DNA of 64,000 nt, from NCBI GenBank assembly GCA_036787955.1, contig DAIQOI010000013.1:7223-71222 (forward strand), in the 5' to 3' direction. Origin of the DNA: UBA2336 sp036787955. GTDB lineage: Bacteria; Bacteroidota; Bacteroidia; Cytophagales; Cyclobacteriaceae. The notes beneath the pieces are model-generated. The model saw only the letters and a list, made by a program, of their open reading frames with translations, was not told the origin of the DNA and searched no databases. The translations under genes and the position numbers were made by a program. This document shows, in pieces, positions 42,542 through 49,657 of the stretch (positions are counted from its first letter, which is position 1; the number at the start of each line of letters is the position of its first letter).

Positions 42542-43867
42542 TCAGGCTGTTATCTTTTCATGCACATATACTTTCTCAAAGGCCTGTTCAAAATCGGCTT
42601 TGATGTCATCAATATGTTCGATCCCAACCGATACACGAAGCAGTGTAGGAAGCACACCCGTTGAGAGCTGCTCTTCATCGGTAAGCTGCTGGTGGGTGGT
42701 AGCCGATGGCTGAATGATGAGCGTTTTGGCATCGCCCACATTGGCCAGATGGCTCACCAGTTTCAGGCTGTCTACAAATTTTGTTGCATTTTCCTTGCTG
42801 CCTTTAAGCGTAAACGACAGCACTGCACCAAAGCCATTGCGCAGATATTTTTTGGCCAGACCATGATAGGTGCTGCTCTTCAGTCCGGGATAGTTTACAC
42901 TTTCTACCTGCGGATGCTGCTCCAGCCAGCGGGCCAGCTCCAAAGCGTTGTCGCAGGCGCGCTGAACACGCAGCGAAAGGGTTTCAAGTCCTTGCAGGAA
43001 AAGGAAGGAATTAAACGGACTGAGTGCCGGCCCGAAATCGCGCAGCCCTTCCACGCGGGCGCGTATGATGAAAGCAATGTTGGGTAACCCCAGGGGATTG
43101 TTCTCACCGAACACCTCCCAGAATTTGAGCCCGTGATAGCCTTCAGCAGGCTCGGTAAACTGCGGGAACTTGCCGTTGCCCCAGTTGTAGTTGCCGCCAT
43201 CTACAATTACACCGCCAATGGATGTGCCGTGCCCGCCAATCCACTTGGTAGCTGAGGCTACCACCACATTTGCACCGTGCTCGAACGGACGGAACAGATA
43301 GCCTGCAGCTCCAAAGGTGTTGTCCACAATCAGCGGAATATCGTACTTACGGGCCAGGGCAGCAATGGCATCGAAGTCGGGAACATTAAAACCTGGATTT
43401 CCGATTGTTTCCAGATAAAGCGCCTTGGTGTTTTTGTCTATCAGTTTTTCAAAGGCTTCAACTGTATCGCCTTCGGCAAAGCGTGCATCAATTCCCAGTC
43501 GTTTAAATGAAACCTTAAACTGGTTGTACGTGCCGCCATACAGGAAGGATGTGGTAACAAAGTTATCGCCCGCCTGCAGGATGTTATTCAGCGCAATGAA
43601 TTGTGCCGCCTGTCCTGAACCTACTGCCAGGGCGGCCACACCGCCTTCGAGTGCAGCAATGCGCTTTTCAAACACATCGGTAGTTGGATTCATGATGCGC
43701 GTGTAAATGTTGCCAAACTCTTTCAGCGCAAACAGGTTGGCACCGTGCGCAGAGTCGCGGAAGGTGTACGATGTGGTTTGGTAAATCGGTACGGCACGCG
43801 ACCGGGTTACAGGGTCAACTTCATGCCCGGCATGAAGCTGAAGTGTTTCAAATTTCAGATTGGACAT
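42542..43867 (-). CDS. metY: O-acetylhomoserine sulfhydrylase
   Basis: 441 residues, Cys/Met-metabolism PLP enzyme. Makes homocysteine from O-acetylhomoserine and sulfide. The long form begins LKFETLQLHAGHEVDPVTRSRAVPIYQTTSY. Further marks are RIMNPTTDVFEKRIAALEGG, LVDNTFGAAGYLFRPFEHGA and the PLP-lysine motif SATKWIGGHGTSIGG. The use of sulfide links this step to cysteine synthesis, which fits the poly-Cys leader upstream of the operon. Confidence 0.95.
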   Translation of the reverse strand: MSNLKFETLQLHAGHEVDPVTRSRAVPIYQTTSYTFRDSAHGANLFALKEFGNIYTRIMNPTTDVFEKRIAALEGGVAALAVGSGQAAQFIALNNILQAGDNFVTTSFLYGGTYNQFKVSFKRLGIDARFAEGDTVEAFEKLIDKNTKALYLETIGNPGFNVPDFDAIAALARKYDIPLIVDNTFGAAGYLFRPFEHGANVVVASATKWIGGHGTSIGGVIVDGGNYNWGNGKFPQFTEPAEGYHGLKFWEVFGENNPLGLPNIAFIIRARVEGLRDFGPALSPFNSFLFLQGLETLSLRVQRACDNALELARWLEQHPQVESVNYPGLKSSTYHGLAKKYLRNGFGAVLSFTLKGSKENATKFVDSLKLVSHLANVGDAKTLIIQPSATTHQQLTDEEQLSTGVLPTLLRVSVGIEHIDDIKADFEQAFEKVYVHEKITA

Positions 43868-43880
43868 AGGTAATTGGATT

Positions 43881-44318
43881 TTAGTTAAGTGAAAATTTTA
43901 CAGGAGTAGGATTGGCCAGGTTATCGTAAACCGGACAGCGGTTTTCAATTTCGCTGATGAGCTTCTGTTTTACGTGCTCATCCAGCGATCTGCTGGTTTT
44001 GAGCTCCACATGCAGCGACTGATAGCCCGCCCGCTGGCTGAAGGACGAACCCAATAAACGCGCAGGATTCAACTCGCCTTCGATATTGATTTGCAGGTCC
44101 GGCAAATCAATCTGCAGTTCTACGGCAACCAGATGCGCCACTACATTGATGCATCCGGCATAACCAGCCAGAATGTATTCTACAGGGTTTGGCGCACGGT
44201 TGGTGCCGCCAAGGGCCTCGGGCTCATCTACAATGAGCCGGAAACCACGGATGCTCACTTCGGTTCGTGCAGGGGTCTGACTAACCGACTGAACGGAAAA
44301 TTTGATGAGCTTTGACAT
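43881..44318 (-). CDS. OsmC-family peroxide-reductase-like protein
   Basis: 145 residues. The OsmC/Ohr fold is indicated by VDEPEALGGTNRAPNPVEYILAGYAGCINVVAHLVA with the first redox Cys and by ISEIENRCPVYDNLANPTPVKF with the second, both where the family has them. OsmC proteins reduce organic hydroperoxides with thiol partners, and some act on sulfur compounds. Its place as first gene of a methionine operon suggests a sulfur-related role, perhaps handling reactive sulfur for MetY; that is inference. The start lies 110 nt after the poly-Cys leader stop. Confidence 0.88.
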   Translation of the reverse strand: MSKLIKFSVQSVSQTPARTEVSIRGFRLIVDEPEALGGTNRAPNPVEYILAGYAGCINVVAHLVAVELQIDLPDLQINIEGELNPARLLGSSFSQRAGYQSLHVELKTSRSLDEHVKQKLISEIENRCPVYDNLANPTPVKFSLN

Positions 44319-44364
44319 ATACAGGTAGTTTTGTTTTAGGATTTTAAGGTTGATTTCAGAAGAT

Positions 44365-44382
44365 GCAGTACAGGCATACTGC
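44365..44382 (-). promoter_or_regulatory. Hairpin between poly-Cys leader and osmC
   Basis: GCAGTA pairs with TACTGC around a 6-nt loop, 47 nt before the osmC ATG. No U-run follows, so it is not a plain intrinsic terminator; it could be a part of a larger attenuator, together with the AAGGC/GCCTT pairing just after the leader stop. Confidence 0.35.
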
Positions 44383-44428
44383 TCCCGGCATCAAGGCTAC
44401 ATTCGGCTAAGACTATGGAATGACGGCC

Positions 44429-44584
44429 TTAACAGCAACAGATACAACAACAGCAACACATCATGGCATGCATGTACATACCACCGTTGCTGCAAGCAGT
44501 GAATTGATAAGATGGATGATTGATAAGGGGCGAATCCGAGCCGCTGCGACCTGACTGTTGGAAGAGTTGAGTTGTGTGTTTCAT
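44429..44584 (-). CDS. Poly-cysteine leader peptide (51 residues), candidate cysteine attenuator
   Basis: Read on the minus strand from ATG 44584 to TAA 44429. It begins MKHTTQLFQQSGRSGSDSPL and ends MMCCCCCICCC. Nine of 51 residues are Cys, eight of them within the last nine codons (43-47 and 49-51), right before the stop. The ATG is 7 nt downstream of the riboswitch P1 helix, and osmC-metY-metX-hom follow. The Cys codons contain two copies of GTTGCTGT, each able to pair with GCAGCAAC (44493-44486) upstream, so ribosome position would change RNA folding. Poly-Cys leader ORFs are established cysteine attenuators in mycobacteria. Expression of this one is inferred from its composition and location. 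Confidence 0.75.
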   Translation of the reverse strand: MKHTTQLFQQSGRSGSDSPLINHPSYQFTACSNGGMYMHAMMCCCCCICCC

Positions 44585-44589
44585 GGTTT

Positions 44590-44712
44590 ATCGGTTTATA
44601 TTCCTCCCGCCTTTCAGCGGGATGTCAGGAATTAGCACCGTGCACGGTTGTGCCGGTTGCTAGCGCTTCACAGAGCCTGTCTCTCCGCGCTTCTGTATAA
44701 ATCGATAGCAGC
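44590..44712 (-). promoter_or_regulatory. SAM-I (S-box) riboswitch
   Basis: On the minus strand the S-box core is readable: GAAGCGCGGAGAGACAGGCT, TGTGAAGCGCTAGCAACC and CGGTGCTAATTCC. Helices: P1 CGATTTATA with TATAAACCG (one mismatch), P2 AGCGC/GCGCT with inner ACAG/CTGT and the kink-turn GGAGA...GTGAAG, P3 GCAC/GTGC, and P4 with CCCGC/GCGGG closed by TGAAA. It binds S-adenosylmethionine and here precedes the methionine operon. No U-tract terminator follows; instead the leader ATG lies 7 nt after P1, and ATAAACC is repeated across that junction, so P1 may gate translation of the leader. Confidence 0.88.
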
Positions 44713-44737
44713 GTGGTGCTGTGTTCGATTGTTCATG

Positions 44738-44769
44738 CAAACGTATAGGCTGAAATTTTTGTTACCAAA
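44738..44769 (-). promoter_or_regulatory. Promoter of the riboswitch-osmC-metY-metX-hom operon
   Basis: TTTG (44769-44766) and TACGTTTG (44745-44738) on the minus strand match the Bacteroidota -33 and -7 elements with a 20-nt spacer. Transcription would begin near 44731, about 20 nt before the riboswitch. Confidence 0.65.
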
Positions 44770-44812
44770 TAAAATGACAATTTTTTTAAAAAATTTTGCT
44801 AACAAGCGTTGG

Positions 44813-45514
44813 ATGGCCATGTTTCTCCTTACATTCAATTTATTGATAATCATGGCCCTGCATGTTTATGCGCAGGAGCGTGCTCAGGAACGCGAACGCA
44901 TGGTGCAGCAACAGCTTGTAAGCCGCGGCATCCGCTCAAAAGTTGTATTGGACGCCATGCGCAAGGTAGAACGGCACCGTTTTGTTCCCCCGGAACTAAG
45001 CCATGAGGCCTATAACGATTACCCGTTACCGATTGGCGGAGGGCAGACCATATCACAGCCCTATATCGTGGCATTCATGACCGAAGCGCTGAACTTAAAG
45101 CCCACTGACAGGGTGTTGGAAATAGGCACAGGTTCCGGCTACCAGGCAGCTATACTTGCTGAAATCTGCAAGGAGGTTTATACCATAGAAATCGTTGAAT
45201 CTCTTGGCAGGCAGGCAGAACAAACACTGCGGCATTTGGGCTACAGAAATGTATATGTGCGCATAGGCGATGGCTACCATGGCTGGCCCGAAGCCGCCCC
45301 CTTCGATGCCATTATTGTTACCTGCTCGCCCACCAATGTACCCAAGCCCCTGGAAGAACAGCTGGCCGAAAACGGCCGCATGATTATACCCATCGGTGAA
45401 GACCAGGTTCAGGAGCTGGTGCTCATTACCAGGCAGGGAGGTAAACTGAAGCGCCAGTCGCGCCTGCCGGTACTGTTTGTACCCATGCGCGACAGGAAAG
45501 GAAAGCGATATTGA
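44813..45514 (+). CDS. pcm: Protein-L-isoaspartate O-methyltransferase, exported form
   Basis: 233 residues from ATG 44813; ATG 44774 would add 13. Pcm motifs are VERHRFVPPELSHEAYNDYPLPIGGGQTISQP-type: HRFVPPELS and IGGGQTISQPYIVAFM, the SAM-binding VLEIGTGSGYQAAILAEI and PFDAIIVTCSP. The enzyme methylates isoaspartyl residues so they can revert to aspartate. The N-terminus (MAMFLLTFNLLIIMALHVYAQ) is a signal peptide or anchor, suggesting repair of periplasmic proteins. The open frame to 44648 runs through the riboswitch and is not coding. Divergent from the methionine operon, it also depends on SAM. Confidence 0.88.
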   Translation: MAMFLLTFNLLIIMALHVYAQERAQERERMVQQQLVSRGIRSKVVLDAMRKVERHRFVPPELSHEAYNDYPLPIGGGQTISQPYIVAFMTEALNLKPTDRVLEIGTGSGYQAAILAEICKEVYTIEIVESLGRQAEQTLRHLGYRNVYVRIGDGYHGWPEAAPFDAIIVTCSPTNVPKPLEEQLAENGRMIIPIGEDQVQELVLITRQGGKLKRQSRLPVLFVPMRDRKGKRY

Positions 45515-45585
45515 AAAACCCATTGAATCCTTTGATGTTTAACGATAAAAAAAACCTTTTTCCTGCCGTTTTAGCGGCCGGATTC

Positions 45586-45593
45586 TATATTTG
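45586..45593 (+). promoter_or_regulatory. -7 box for nqrF
   Basis: TATATTTG is an exact -7 box 23 nt before ATG 45617, preceded by a T-rich stretch where a -33 element would lie. Confidence 0.5.
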
Positions 45594-45616
45594 TAACCCT
45601 AAAAACTGAAGGATTC

Positions 45617-46915
45617 ATGGTAATCGCATCTTCCATTATTGCATTTACACTCATTATTTTCCTGTTGGTTATATTGCTGTTAATTGCCCAGAAAAAGCTG
45701 GTGCAGACGGGGCCGGTAAAAATCATCATTAATGGTGACGAAGAAAAGGCTATTGTAGTGCCGGCCGGCTCGTCTTTGCTAAGTACCCTGGCCAGCCAGA
45801 AAATATTCATCCCCTCTGCCTGCGGGGGAGGCGGTACCTGCGCCATGTGCAAATGCGTGGTGGAAGAAGGCGGTGGTGATGTGCTGCCCACCGAACTCGG
45901 ACACCTCAGCCGCAAGGAAAGAGCCGAACACGTGCGCCTAAGCTGCCAGGTAAAAGTGAAACAGGATATGCGCATCCGCATACCCGAAGAAATCTTTGGT
46001 ATCAAAAAATGGGAATGCGAGGTAGTTTCCAACTACAATGTTTCCACTTTTATTAAAGAATTTGTTGTAAAACTTCCTCCCGGCGAAGTATTGAAATTTG
46101 AAGCCGGTGGCTATATCCAGATTGACGTGCCTCCCTGCACCGTCGATTACAAAGATATTGACATCACGCCTCACCCTGAGTTGGGCCATAAGCCCGATGT
46201 ATTCAAAAGCGACTGGGATAAGTTTAAAATGTGGGACCTGAAAATGGTGAATGATGAGCCCATCTTCCGCGCCTACTCCATGGCCAATCACCCCGCTGAA
46301 GGCAACATTATTATGCTGAACGTCCGCATTGCCACTCCGCCATGGGACCGCGCCAACAACCGCTGGATGGACGTGAACCCGGGTATCTGCTCATCTTATA
46401 TCTTCTCGCGTAAACCAGGCGATAAAGTAACCATTTCCGGACCGTACGGGGAGTTTCACATCAATCCTACCGACCGTGAAATGATTTACATCGGTGGTGG
46501 GGCCGGTATGGCTCCGCTGCGCGCACAGATATTTCACCTGTTCCATACCGAAAAAACCAAACGAAAGGTATCCTACTGGTATGGCGGACGTTCCAAGAAA
46601 GAACTCTTTTATGTAGATCACTTCCGGAAAATTGAAAAAGAGTTCCCCAACTTCCGCTTCTACATTGGACTTTCCGAGCCGCTGCCCGAAGATAACTGGA
46701 AGGTGAAAAAAAGCCTCGATGACACCGAAGGCGATGGTTACATCGGCTTCATCCACCAGTGCCTGTACGACAACTACCTGAAACACCATCCCGCACCGGA
46801 AGATGTAGAATACTACCTGTGCGGCCCGCCTCTGATGAACGCGGCTGTGCTGAAAATGTTGGATGAGATGGGTATCCCGAAAGAAAACATCAGGTTTGAC
46901 GACTTCGGTGGGTAA
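45617..46915 (+). CDS. nqrF: Na+-translocating NADH:quinone reductase subunit F
   Basis: 432 residues. An N-terminal membrane helix (about 5-25) anchors a 2Fe-2S ferredoxin domain (CGGGGTCAMCKCVV and the later RLSCQV supply four Cys) and a ferredoxin-reductase unit with FAD motif RAYSMANHPAEG, YIGGGAGMAPLRAQI and the NADH-site end EYYLCGPPLMNAAVLKML. NqrF takes electrons from NADH in the Na+ pump. In Bacteroidota nqrA-F usually cluster, but here nqrF stands alone, flanked by pcm and an arginase-fold gene, with its own promoter and terminator. Confidence 0.96.
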   Translation: MVIASSIIAFTLIIFLLVILLLIAQKKLVQTGPVKIIINGDEEKAIVVPAGSSLLSTLASQKIFIPSACGGGGTCAMCKCVVEEGGGDVLPTELGHLSRKERAEHVRLSCQVKVKQDMRIRIPEEIFGIKKWECEVVSNYNVSTFIKEFVVKLPPGEVLKFEAGGYIQIDVPPCTVDYKDIDITPHPELGHKPDVFKSDWDKFKMWDLKMVNDEPIFRAYSMANHPAEGNIIMLNVRIATPPWDRANNRWMDVNPGICSSYIFSRKPGDKVTISGPYGEFHINPTDREMIYIGGGAGMAPLRAQIFHLFHTEKTKRKVSYWYGGRSKKELFYVDHFRKIEKEFPNFRFYIGLSEPLPEDNWKVKKSLDDTEGDGYIGFIHQCLYDNYLKHHPAPEDVEYYLCGPPLMNAAVLKMLDEMGIPKENIRFDDFGG

Positions 46916-46934
46916 TACTCTGTAAAACTTTTAA

Positions 46935-46958
46935 GGGGCCGGCATGACCGGCCTTTTT
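46935..46958 (+). terminator. Terminator after nqrF
   Basis: GGCCGG/CCGGCC stem (46937-46953) with a 5-nt loop, preceded by AAGG and followed by TTTTT. Confidence 0.85.
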
Positions 46959-46993
46959 CATTTCCGGCTTTTGTATCTTTCAAAAAAAATTCG

Positions 46994-48151
46994 ATGGACT
47001 TAACCCTGTTCTTCAATCCTGTTCAGGAATCGTTAATAAGTACTCAAAATGTTGCTTCACTGGCCCGCAGCCTCCGGATTTATGTGCACAAAATGCCCGA
47101 TTATAAAGATGCCCACCTGGCTATTTTAGGCGTACCCGAAGAAAGGGGCGCAGGAAAAAATTCGGGCACTTTACACGCCCCTGATGAAATCAGAAAAAAA
47201 CTCTATTCGCTGAAACGCAGTAATGTTACTTACCGCGTTGTAGATCTGGGCAATTTAAAACCCGGACATGACCTTCAGGAAACCTACACCCGCCTGAGCG
47301 AGGTATGCCGCATCTTGCTCGAACACAACGTTCTCCCAGTTATTCTGGGTGGTTCCCACGACCTTACTTACGGTCAATATACTGCCTATGAGCAACTCGA
47401 TAAGCTGGTAAGCCTGTTGAACATTGACGCTTTTCTTGACCTGGAACAGGACAGCGAAGCCTCGCCTTCCTCAAGCCATTTACAGAAAATTTTGCTGTAC
47501 GAACCTAACTTTCTGTTCAGCTACACCCACCTGGCTTATCAATCCTATCTCATTGATCCCGATTCGGTTGCTACCCTGGAAAAACTTTATTTCGAGGCGT
47601 TCCGCATCGGGCAGATGCGTACCAACCTGCAGGACATCGAGCCGGTTATCCGCCAGGCCGACATGCTTTCGTTCGATGTTACCGCCATCCGCTCGGCCGA
47701 TGCACCGGGTAATATCCATGCCCAGCCTTTTGGTCTTACCGGTGAAGAGGCCTGCCAGATATGCTGGTATGCCGGACTGAATGAAAAACTCAGCTCCATT
47801 GGCTTTTACGAGTACAACCCGTTGCTTGATGATGCTTCCTGTAAAACCGCTTCGGTCATAGCAACCATGGTCTGGTATTTTATAGAAGGATATTATCACC
47901 GCAAAAGCGAACAGAACTTCCGCAGCAACGACTTCCTGAAATACGTAGTGGCCATGCCCGCTCACCCCGAAACCATTATCTTCTACAAAAGCAAGCGCAC
48001 AGAAAAATGGTGGATGGAGATACCTTATCCCGAAGGGCTGGAACGCTACGCGCGTAACAGCATAGTGCCCTGCAGCTACACCGATTACCAAACTGCCACC
48101 CGGGGTGAGGTGCCCGAACGGTACATACAAACCATTGCCCGATTAAGCTGA
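46994..48151 (+). CDS. Arginase/formimidoylglutamase-fold protein with altered metal site
   Basis: 385 residues. The ureohydrolase fold shows in HLAILGVPEERGAGKNSGT, NVLPVILGGSHDLTYGQY (first metal-ligand His), LLNIDAFLDLEQ and MLSFDVTAIRSADAPG. In active members the second block reads DAHxD and the third SxDxD. Here His is Phe (DAFLD) and the second Asp of the third block is Thr. The two-Mn site is therefore incomplete. About 60 extra C-terminal residues contain KRTEKWWMEIPYPEGLERYA. Annotated formiminoglutamase activity (histidine breakdown) should not be assumed; a non-enzymatic or binding role is possible. Confidence 0.75.
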   Translation: MDLTLFFNPVQESLISTQNVASLARSLRIYVHKMPDYKDAHLAILGVPEERGAGKNSGTLHAPDEIRKKLYSLKRSNVTYRVVDLGNLKPGHDLQETYTRLSEVCRILLEHNVLPVILGGSHDLTYGQYTAYEQLDKLVSLLNIDAFLDLEQDSEASPSSSHLQKILLYEPNFLFSYTHLAYQSYLIDPDSVATLEKLYFEAFRIGQMRTNLQDIEPVIRQADMLSFDVTAIRSADAPGNIHAQPFGLTGEEACQICWYAGLNEKLSSIGFYEYNPLLDDASCKTASVIATMVWYFIEGYYHRKSEQNFRSNDFLKYVVAMPAHPETIIFYKSKRTEKWWMEIPYPEGLERYARNSIVPCSYTDYQTATRGEVPERYIQTIARLS

Positions 48152-49414
48152 TGACCTGGCGCGCCAGATGAAATAACCCAACAACAAGGTGCAGGACATC
48201 GCTATTCCGCCAAGGAAGAGCATGCCAAAACCCGTTGTCCAACCGGCAGCAATAAAAACTTTTTCAATCTGGTTCAGGCCAATAATGGTTACGCTGAAAA
48301 AGACCGCCAGCATGGCCATCAGGTAAAACCATCCCGGGAGCTGGGCATCCTGTAAAACCTTTTTATGATTGACCAGCAGAATAAGAACTGCTGCCAGAAG
48401 CGGAAGAATGAATCCGTTTAAAGCCTGAACAGTCAGAATAACGGGAATGGGTTTAATACCGCTGATACCGAAAAGAAAGCCCACCATAAGCACCATTCCC
48501 CACACCCATCTTAACTTCTGGGCTTTATCCCATCCCCACAGCGTGGCTGCTACAAGCGAAGCCGCGTAAGGCGCGGTAACGGAAGAAGAAAAACCGGCAG
48601 CAAACAATCCGACACCCAAAGCCCACGTACCAACCACACCCATTTCATCATGCAGCTGGTTTGCCAGTTCAGGAAAAGAAGCGAAAGCATCGACAGCCGT
48701 GCCGGCCACCACAATAGCCCCGGTAATAAAACCACCCGTGAGCACCGACACCGCTAATCCCAGCCGCATCTCCGCAATGGTTTTTCCATGGCTTATGCCG
48801 GAACCCAGAAAGATGTTGTACGGCACAATGGTAGTTCCTACCAACCCCAACACGATTAAAGCCGAACCGTGGGGAAAATGCGGTACTGCTGCCGATCTTA
48901 GCAACTCTAAAGGGGCATAAGGCTGCTCAATGGCCAATGAAATAAATGCAATGCCCATCAGCGCCACAAGAAAAGTCATGATGCCGGAAATCAGGTTGCG
49001 CTTGTTAAACCAAAGTATTGCAAAAACAGCCAGGACAACGGCCAGCGTTAACCAGCCCATCTCAAAACCTGTTAATATATTTAAGCCAGAAACTGCCCCC
49101 AGAATATTTCCGGCTTCATAGGCGGCACATCCCAGCATCACCACTATGCCGGTTGTACCAATCATCAGGATACCCGGTTTACCCAGGCCCATTTCTGCTG
49201 CCTGTCGGAGATTTAAGCCTGAGGCTATGACCGTGCGCGCTGCTATTTCCTGAAGCACCAGACATCCCAAAGTACCCAACGTCACTGCCCACAGCAATTG
49301 CAAGCCAAACGTGGCACCAGCCGTAACCGAAGTAGTTATAGTGCCCGGCCCGATAAAGGCAGCCGATATAACAGAGTACAATACAATGGAACTGATCCGG
49401 GATTTAACTGGCAT
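48143..49414 (-). CDS. Divalent metal transporter, Nramp family
   Basis: 423 residues, about 11 membrane helices. Helix 1 has the Nramp signature in FIGPGTITTSVTAGATFG; the canonical metal-binding D-P-G-N is G-P-G-T here, which differs from Mn/Fe transporters. Helix 6 reads GLVGTTIVPYNIFLGSGIS, where the usual methionine of the MPH motif is absent. These changes may mean a different ion, as in Nramp-related Mg2+ or Al3+ carriers; this is inference. An exact -7 box lies 4 nt before ATG 49414. Its 3' end overlaps the convergent arginase-fold gene by 9 nt. Confidence 0.82.
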   Translation of the reverse strand: MPVKSRISSIVLYSVISAAFIGPGTITTSVTAGATFGLQLLWAVTLGTLGCLVLQEIAARTVIASGLNLRQAAEMGLGKPGILMIGTTGIVVMLGCAAYEAGNILGAVSGLNILTGFEMGWLTLAVVLAVFAILWFNKRNLISGIMTFLVALMGIAFISLAIEQPYAPLELLRSAAVPHFPHGSALIVLGLVGTTIVPYNIFLGSGISHGKTIAEMRLGLAVSVLTGGFITGAIVVAGTAVDAFASFPELANQLHDEMGVVGTWALGVGLFAAGFSSSVTAPYAASLVAATLWGWDKAQKLRWVWGMVLMVGFLFGISGIKPIPVILTVQALNGFILPLLAAVLILLVNHKKVLQDAQLPGWFYLMAMLAVFFSVTIIGLNQIEKVFIAAGWTTGFGMLFLGGIAMSCTLLLGYFIWRARSSA

Positions 49415-49418
49415 TTTT

Positions 49419-49426
49419 CAAAAATA
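49419..49426 (-). promoter_or_regulatory. -7 box 4 nt before the Nramp gene
   Basis: TATTTTTG (minus strand) is an exact -7 box with only AAAA between it and ATG 49414. Confidence 0.5.
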
Positions 49427-49657
49427 GTCTTTCATCGAAAATGCCCTGTAAGTTTTTCGAATTTTTCAGATTACCGGCTTCGGCTCTTTTTTAACTTATT
49501 TTACATTTCACCGTAAGAACAGTGCAAAATGCAGAGGAGAACCATTGATAAATAAACTTTTCATTACACTAATTTTTGCTCGGGCGCAACTGTTTTTTCT
49601 ACTGGGGCGCCTACTGAAATCCGGTTGCACGGACCTTTTTATAATGAACTATCTTGT

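Noticed and set aside
44648..44773. Upstream extension of the pcm frame
   Set aside because: It overlaps the SAM riboswitch and its promoter on the other strand; later ATGs with a signal peptide fit better.
49415..49657. Possible small gene in the Nramp-rtcB divergent gap
   Set aside because: No supported ORF; only the Nramp -7 box and an AT-rich stretch ahead of rtcB were found.
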